Source of the DNA: Zobellella iuensis
GTDB lineage: Bacteria > Pseudomonadota > Gammaproteobacteria > Enterobacterales > Aeromonadaceae
DNA length: 64,000 nt
NCBI RefSeq assembly: GCF_016746085.1
Contig: NZ_JAERTZ010000025.1
Span: 186,001-250,000 of the forward strand
Reading direction: 5' to 3'
The notes under the pieces were generated by a model. The model worked only from the letters and a program-made list of their open reading frames with translations. It was not told where the DNA came from and searched no databases. The translations under genes and the position numbers were made by a program. Shown here in pieces: positions 58,980-64,000 of the stretch (positions within the stretch are counted from its first letter, which is position 1; each line of letters starts with the position of its first letter).

Positions 58980-60368
58980 TCACCTGCCCCCGCTAAAGAA
59001 CCGGCTTTCGGTGCGCACCTCGGCCTGGCCGTCGCCGGCCACGAAGGTCACCGCCTGCATATGGCCGGGCAGCAGGTAAGGGTCGGCGGCCAGGCTGACC
59101 GGCAGGCTCAGGCTTTCGCCGGGCGCCACCGCTATCTCCTGCTCGCCCATCCAGTCCAGGCCGTCCGCGCCTTCCACCCGCAATTGGTAGTGCCGATGCT
59201 GCTGGGTCTTGTTGGCCAGCTTGAGGGTATAGCTGTTCTCCACCCGCCCTTCGGCCGTTTCCCGGTACAGCTGGTTGCGATCCCGCAACACGTCCAGCGC
59301 CAGTGGCGGGCGGCTCAATACGGCGTAGGCCAGCAGCCCCAGCGCGAGGCCCATCATCAGGCCGTAGCCCAGCAGCCGGGGCCGCCGCAGCCAGCTCTGG
59401 CCCCCGGCCAGCTCCCGTTCGCTGGCGTAGCGGATAAGCCCGGGGGCATAGCCCATGCCGCTCATGGTCTGGTCGCAGGCATCCGCACAGGCACCGCAGT
59501 TGATGCACTCGTACTGCAGGCCGTCACGGATGTCGATACCGGTGGGGCAGACCTGCACGCAGAGCTGGCAGTCGATGCAGTCCCCCAGCCCCAACTGTTT
59601 CGGGTCGGCCTTGCGGGCGCGCGGCCCCCGGCTTTCGCCCCGCTTGGCGTCGTAGGTTACGGTCAGGGTATCCCGGTCGAACATGGCCGACTGGAAGCGG
59701 GAATAGGGACACATATGGGTGCACATTATGGTGCGCATCCAGCCCGCGTTGAGGTAGGTGCACAGGGTGAAGAACAACACCCAGAAGCTGGCCCAGGGGC
59801 CGGCGGAGAACGCCAGCAGGCCGCTGGCCAGCTCGGTCGCCGGCACGAAATAGGCGACAAAGGTCACGCCGCTCAGCAGGGCGATCAGCAGCCAGGCCAG
59901 GTGCTTGCCGCCCTTGCGGGCCAGCTTGGCCGGGCTCCAGGCGGCCTGGTCCAACCGGCGGCGCTGGTTGGCGCTGCCCTCGAACCGTTCCTCCACCCAG
60001 ATAAACCAGAAGGTCCATACCGTCTGCGGGCAGAGGTAACCGCACCAGACTCGCCCCAGCAAGGCGGTGACGAAGAACAGGGCGAAAGCCGCCACCATCA
60101 GCAGCAGCGCCAGCAGGGTCAGATCCTGGGGCCAGATGGTGGCGCCGAACAGGTAAAAACGCTGTTGCTCCAGATCCAGCCAGATCGCCTGCCGGCCGTT
60201 CCAGCGCAGCCAGGGGCCGGCCAGGAACAGCAGCATCAGCGCCCAGCCCAGGCGTTGACGCCAGCGCTGCCAGCGTCCTTGCTGGGCGCGCACATAGACA
60301 TGGCCCTGGTCGATGGGCCGTACGGGCGTGGTACAGGTCTTGACGTCAATCCGGGAAGAAGTATCCAT
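58980..60368 (-). CDS. ccoG: Cytochrome c oxidase accessory protein CcoG (RdxA/FixG family)
   Basis: Membrane-bound ferredoxin-like protein needed for cbb3 oxidase assembly, where it is thought to act as a copper reductase. The 462-residue protein has five or so membrane helices, WCGYLCPQTVW near 118, two [4Fe-4S] motifs CIDCQLCVQVCPTG and CINCGACADACD near 260-300, and a C-terminal Ig-like periplasmic domain. Start MDTSSRIDVKTC at 60368 is favoured by homologue N-termini; an upstream in-frame ATG at 60479 is unlikely. No ccoNOPQ genes lie in this window. Confidence 0.9.
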   Translation of the reverse strand: MDTSSRIDVKTCTTPVRPIDQGHVYVRAQQGRWQRWRQRLGWALMLLFLAGPWLRWNGRQAIWLDLEQQRFYLFGATIWPQDLTLLALLLMVAAFALFFVTALLGRVWCGYLCPQTVWTFWFIWVEERFEGSANQRRRLDQAAWSPAKLARKGGKHLAWLLIALLSGVTFVAYFVPATELASGLLAFSAGPWASFWVLFFTLCTYLNAGWMRTIMCTHMCPYSRFQSAMFDRDTLTVTYDAKRGESRGPRARKADPKQLGLGDCIDCQLCVQVCPTGIDIRDGLQYECINCGACADACDQTMSGMGYAPGLIRYASERELAGGQSWLRRPRLLGYGLMMGLALGLLAYAVLSRPPLALDVLRDRNQLYRETAEGRVENSYTLKLANKTQQHRHYQLRVEGADGLDWMGEQEIAVAPGESLSLPVSLAADPYLLPGHMQAVTFVAGDGQAEVRTESRFFSGGR

Positions 60369-60519
60369 AAGGCTCACATTGCTCGGTTGGAACAGGCGGG
60401 TCGAACGCCCGCCACGACCGGGGCAGTAGAGCATGGGAGCAGACGGCGCAACATAAACAGTTGGCCGCAAATCGACCATAACAGTTGCGGTCTGTGAGCC
60501 GGTTTACAGAACAGCCGGG

Positions 60520-61929
60520 CTAGGCCAGCTGTTCGCCGATCAGCTCCGCCAGCCGGCGGATGGCGGCGTCGCTGCGGGAGTTCCAGGGCAGGGAGGTATT
60601 GAGCCGCAGGCAGTGCCGGTAGCGGTCATCGGTGGCGAACATGCGCCCGGGGGCTATGGTGATGCCCTCCGCCAGGGCCCGCCAGTACAGCCGGGTGGTG
60701 CAGACCGGCGCCGGCAGCTCGACCCACAGGAAATAACCGCCTTCGGCGCCATGCAGCCGGGCCGAGGGCGGAAAGGCCCGCTGCACCGCCCGGCAGAAGC
60801 GCTGCTTGCGCTGCGCCAGGGTGCGCCTCAGGGTATGCAGGTGCTTGTCGTAGTGGTGGCCGGCAAGGTAATCGGCCAGGGCCAGTTGCATGGGCGCGCT
60901 GGCGGACAGGGTGCTCATCAGCTGCAGCCGCTGCACGGCCTCGGCCTGCCGCCCCGCCGCCACCCAGCCGATGCGCATGCCGCTGCCCAGGGTCTTGGAG
61001 AAGGAGGCGCAGTGCAGCACCCGCCCCTCCCCGTCCCAGGCCTTGATCGGCAGGGGCGGCTCGTCCCCGGCATACAGCTCGCCGTAGACATCGTCTTCGA
61101 TCAGGGCCACGTCGTGCCTGGCCAACAGCGCCAGCAGCCGCGGCTTGCGGGCCGCCGGCAGGGTGCCGCCCAAAGGATTCTGGCAGTGGCTCATCAGCCA
61201 GCAGGCCTTGACCGGGTAGCGCTCCAGAGCCTCGGCCAGGGCATCCGGATCCATGCCAAGCACGGGATCCGTGGCCACCGCCACCGCCTTCAGCCGGTGC
61301 CGCTCCAGCGCCTGCAGGGCGCCATAGAAGGCGGGCGACTCCACCACCACCCAGTCGCCGGGCGCGGTCAGCGACTGCAGGCCGAGGTTGAGCGCTTCCA
61401 GCGCCCCCGAGGTGATGACGATTTCATCGGGCGACACCCTCATGCCCCGGGCCGCATAGCGGCGGGCGATGGCGCGCCTGAGCTCGATGCGGCCGGGGGG
61501 CAGGCTCACGCCGGTGCCCTGGCGGTGCAGTTGCCGGGCCACCCGGCCGAGGGAGCGGGCCAGTTGCTGGCGGGGAAAGAGCGACGGGTCGGGAAAGGCG
61601 GAGCCCAGGGCCACGCAGGACGGATCGTCCCCGGCCTGCAGCAGCTTGAAGATAAAGGCGTTGATATCGACGTTTTCCGCCGGTTGCAGCGAGGGCGGCG
61701 AGTGCTCAATGGTGCTTGCCGGCGGCTCGGCCACGAAATAGCCGGACTGGGGCCGGGAGCGGATCCAGCCCTCGCTTTCGAGCAGCTGATAGGCGCTGAG
61801 CACCGTCATCAGGCTGAGATCCGCCCGGCGCGCGCTTTCCCGCAGGGAAGGCAGCCGGTCTCCCGGCTGCCAGGCGCCGGCCGCAATCTGGCCTTGCAGC
61901 TGCCGGGCCAGTTGCTCGTACTTGGTCAC
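60520..61929 (-). CDS. MocR-type regulator: GntR wHTH fused to aminotransferase
   Basis: A 469-residue fusion: GntR-family winged helix (about 1-70, LPSLRESARRADLSLMTVLSAYQLLE) and a class I aminotransferase-like PLP domain (about 110-469) with the Schiff-base lysine in HCASFSKTLGSGMR near 310. Members sense PLP or amino-compound aldimines; the target here is not evident. The start is a GTG at 61929 directly abutting the thioesterase stop, so the two are probably co-transcribed. Confidence 0.88.
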   Translation of the reverse strand: MTKYEQLARQLQGQIAAGAWQPGDRLPSLRESARRADLSLMTVLSAYQLLESEGWIRSRPQSGYFVAEPPASTIEHSPPSLQPAENVDINAFIFKLLQAGDDPSCVALGSAFPDPSLFPRQQLARSLGRVARQLHRQGTGVSLPPGRIELRRAIARRYAARGMRVSPDEIVITSGALEALNLGLQSLTAPGDWVVVESPAFYGALQALERHRLKAVAVATDPVLGMDPDALAEALERYPVKACWLMSHCQNPLGGTLPAARKPRLLALLARHDVALIEDDVYGELYAGDEPPLPIKAWDGEGRVLHCASFSKTLGSGMRIGWVAAGRQAEAVQRLQLMSTLSASAPMQLALADYLAGHHYDKHLHTLRRTLAQRKQRFCRAVQRAFPPSARLHGAEGGYFLWVELPAPVCTTRLYWRALAEGITIAPGRMFATDDRYRHCLRLNTSLPWNSRSDAAIRRLAELIGEQLA

Positions 61930-62490
61930 TCAGCCGCGCGCCAGCTGGCAGTTCTCCCCCTTCAGCTCGGCCATTTCCTGGCCCAGGTTCAGGGCCTGGC
62001 GGATGTCGGCAAGCTCCTGCTGGTGGGCACGGCGCAGCTTCTTGCGCAGCTTGCCCATCACGAAGCGGCGGATCTCCTCCTCGCTCTCGAGGATAAGGCC
62101 GGGCACGGCGATGGGTTTGCGGGTTTCCTCGTCCAGCGCCACCATGGTGAAGTAGGAGGTGTTGGTGTGCTTGACGATGCCCTGGCGGAAATCTTCCGAC
62201 ACCACCTTGATGCCCACCTCCATCGAGCTCTTGCCCACGTAGTTGACCGAGGCGTACAGGGTGAGCAGCTCGCCCACCTCCACCGGATTGACGAAGTCTA
62301 CCGAGTCCACCGAGGCGGTCACGCAGTAGCCCTTGGCGTGGGTAGCGGCGCAGGTATAGGCGATTTTGTCCATCAGCGACAAAATCACCCCACCATGCAC
62401 CTTGCCGCCGAAATTGGCGTAGGAAGGGACCATCAACTCTTTGAGGATAACCTGGGACGACTCAACCGTTCTGAAACCCGCTTCGTTCAT
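61930..62490 (-). CDS. Acyl-CoA thioesterase, hotdog fold (YciA-like)
   Basis: A 186-residue hotdog-fold thioesterase. ANFGGKVHGGVILSLMDKIAYTCA at about 25-48 is the helix-and-loop of the Acot/YciA group. A charged C-terminal helix (about 135-175) extends beyond the minimal domain. Substrate chain length unknown. Start MNEAGFRTVESSQ at 62490 follows AGGTGAAG. It is divergent from tyrR and leads into the MocR gene. Confidence 0.88.
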   Translation of the reverse strand: MNEAGFRTVESSQVILKELMVPSYANFGGKVHGGVILSLMDKIAYTCAATHAKGYCVTASVDSVDFVNPVEVGELLTLYASVNYVGKSSMEVGIKVVSEDFRQGIVKHTNTSYFTMVALDEETRKPIAVPGLILESEEEIRRFVMGKLRKKLRRAHQQELADIRQALNLGQEMAELKGENCQLARG

Positions 62491-62661
62491 TGCTTCACCT
62501 GATTTGTTCTTGATGCCGGAGACTCCGCCTTCCCGCGCAGCGGGAAAGGCGCTTAAGGATGTCCGAGCCGGCCGCCGGCGTAAACCGTTTGCGGCCGAAA
62601 AAGCCGATTTTTTTACACTTGCCCCCCTGCCCGCCCGGGCGGGGCTCGTATCGCCCATCGC

Positions 62662-62679
62662 TGTAAGGTATTATTTACA
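62662..62679. promoter_or_regulatory. TyrR box in the tyrR promoter
   Basis: TGTAAG-GTATTA-TTTACA, one mismatch from the consensus TGTAAA-N6-TTTACA, 25 bp before the tyrR ATG. It indicates autoregulation of tyrR and may also touch the divergent thioesterase gene. Confidence 0.85.
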
Positions 62680-62704
62680 GCCCGATACGGCTCAAGACAG
62701 CACC

Positions 62705-64000
62705 ATGCGCTTAAAAGTTACCTGTGAAGACCGCCTGGGCCTGACCCGGGAGCTGCTGGACATACTGGTGGAGCACCGGATCGATCTGCGCGGCATCGAG
62801 ATCGACATCAGCGGCATCATCTACCTGAACTTCCCCACCCTGGATTTCTCCGCCCTGCAGCACCTGATGCCGGCCATCCGCCGCATTCCCGGGGTCCATG
62901 ACGTCAAAACCATCCCCTGCATGCCCTCGGAGCGGGAGCACAACGCCATCATGGCGCTGCTCAAGGCGCTGCCCGACGCCGTGGTGGCGGTGGACACCAA
63001 GGGCCGCATCAGCCTGGCCAACGACGCCGCCTGCGCCCTGCTGGCCCAGCCCCAGTCGCAGCTGCTGCAACAACCCCTGGGTCCCCTGCTCAGGGGCGTT
63101 TATGTGAGCCGCTGGCTGGAACAGGCCGAGCCGCAGCCGCTCAGCGAAAAAGTCTCGCTCGGCGGCGAGCCCTACCTGGCCGACTTCCTGCCCATCTGGG
63201 TAACGGAAGAGTCCGGCGAACAGAGCCTGGCCGGCGCCGTGGTGGTGTTCAAGTCCGCCTACCGGGTGGGCCAGCACTTCAAGGTGATGCGCAGCCGGGA
63301 AAGCGGCCATTTCGACGGTTTCCAGGCCCAGAGCCCGGCCATGAGCGAGCTGATCCGGGAGGCGCGCCGCCTGGCCACCCTGGACGCGCCCCTGCTGATC
63401 CAGGGCGAAACCGGCACCGGCAAGGAGCTGCTGGCCCGGGCCTGCCACAACGCCAGCCTGCGCGGCGAAGGGCCCTTCATCCTGCTCAACTGCGCCGCCA
63501 TTCCCGACGAGGCGGCGGAAAACGAGCTGTTCGGCTATGCCCCCGGCGCCTTCGGCAACAATGCCCAGGGCAAGCGCGGCGTGCTGGATCAGGCCAATGG
63601 CGGCACCCTGGTGCTGGACGAGATCGGCGAAATGTCGCCGCTGCTGCAGCTCAAGCTGCTGCGGGTGCTGCAGGACGGCGTCTTCCGCCGCCTGGGCGAC
63701 GAGCAGGAGGTGCGGGTGGATATCCGCTTTATCTGCACCACCCAGCAGGATCTGGCCGGCCTGGTGCAGGGCGGCCAGTTCCGCCGGGATCTGTTCTACC
63801 GGCTCAACGTGCTCAACCTGCATCTTCCGCCCCTGCGCGAACGGCAGAAGGACATACTGCCCCTGGCCCAGCACTTCTGCACCCGCTTCGCCGCCGAGCT
63901 GGAGCGCCCCCTGCCCCGGCTGTCCCGCGCCCTGGCCGACTATCTGCAGCATTACGCCTGGCCGGGCAACGTGCGCCAGCTCAGGCACAGCCTGTACCGG
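62705..64000 (+). CDS. tyrR: Aromatic amino acid regulator TyrR (partial, 3' end missing)
   Basis: Regulator of aromatic amino acid synthesis and transport genes. The first 432 codons are present: ACT domain (1-70, MRLKVTCEDRLGLTRELLDIL), PAS domain (about 78-190), then an AAA+ module with Walker A GETGTGKE near 236 and Walker B GGTLVLDEIGEM near 300. The GAFTGA loop of sigma54 activators is altered to GAFGNN, as expected for TyrR, which works with sigma70. The C-terminal helix-turn-helix lies outside the window. Confidence 0.95.
   Translation, partial: MRLKVTCEDRLGLTRELLDILVEHRIDLRGIEIDISGIIYLNFPTLDFSALQHLMPAIRRIPGVHDVKTIPCMPSEREHNAIMALLKALPDAVVAVDTKGRISLANDAACALLAQPQSQLLQQPLGPLLRGVYVSRWLEQAEPQPLSEKVSLGGEPYLADFLPIWVTEESGEQSLAGAVVVFKSAYRVGQHFKVMRSRESGHFDGFQAQSPAMSELIREARRLATLDAPLLIQGETGTGKELLARACHNASLRGEGPFILLNCAAIPDEAAENELFGYAPGAFGNNAQGKRGVLDQANGGTLVLDEIGEMSPLLQLKLLRVLQDGVFRRLGDEQEVRVDIRFICTTQQDLAGLVQGGQFRRDLFYRLNVLNLHLPPLRERQKDILPLAQHFCTRFAAELERPLPRLSRALADYLQHYAWPGNVRQLRHSLYR

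Overview
The window is about 64 kb of high-GC chromosome from a gammaproteobacterium. Gene content and order (sdhCDA/gltA, the comEC-msbA-lpxK-ycaR-kdsB lipid A/KDO cluster, lolCDE next to a PilZ protein and mfd, hinT-lpoB-thiK-nagZ-ndh, tyrR) and the complete choline/betaine degradation set fit a marine or halotolerant Aeromonadales relative such as the Oceanimonas/Zobellella/Oceanisphaera group. That assignment is inference from gene order, not a sequence match.

Layout. 1-3.6 kb: sdhA (cut by the window edge), sdhD and sdhC, divergent from gltA. 3.6-11.3 kb: small heat-shock protein, fbp, then an envelope cluster (kdsB, ycaR, lpxK, msbA, comEC) on the minus strand. 11.35-12.4 kb: tandem DUF2062 membrane proteins. 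12.37-12.85 kb: a four-helix-bundle gene framed by inverted heptamer arrays. 12.86-21.7 kb: lolE, lolD and lolC (minus), then a PilZ-like protein, mfd and an FAD oxidoreductase (plus). 21.9-27.2 kb: an AT-rich integron gene-cassette array with six recognisable attC sites and no integrase in view. One cassette carries a two-gene Kiwa-type anti-phage system (kwaA-kwaB); the others carry two GNAT acetyltransferases, a DUF2971 protein and small unknown proteins. 27.7-39.1 kb: DUF6172 protein, RhlE-type helicase, an SDR/LysR divergent pair, a periplasmic broad-specificity racemase, and ndh-nagZ-thiK-lpoB-hinT, with intergenic regions full of repeats. 39.2-40.8 kb: class I dihydroorotase and tRNA-Pro(GGG).

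40.9-58.7 kb is one metabolic theme: phosphorylcholine phosphatase and a short BCCT transporter (import), betIBA (choline to glycine betaine), gbcA/gbcB (betaine to dimethylglycine plus formaldehyde), fdhA (formaldehyde to formate) and fdsGBA-fdhD (formate to CO2 with NADH). Identical 14-bp palindromes in front of betI and of the BCCT gene are probable BetI operators. The window ends with a small zinc-finger protein, ccoG, a MocR regulator, a thioesterase and the 5' part of tyrR, which has a TyrR box in its promoter.

The non-coding DNA is unusually structured. Three repeat classes are interleaved: (i) REP-like GGGAGT/ACTCCC palindromes, four of which have sprouted 20- or 21-bp tandem arrays from the same arm; (ii) heptamer arrays of the CTTCCAG type, one pair of which brackets the four-helix-bundle gene; (iii) an 88-bp tandem repeat on one side and diverged relatives on the other side of the formate dehydrogenase operon. 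The cassette-borne Kiwa system, the four-helix-bundle/heptamer unit and the polar satellite arrays are the most interesting observations.
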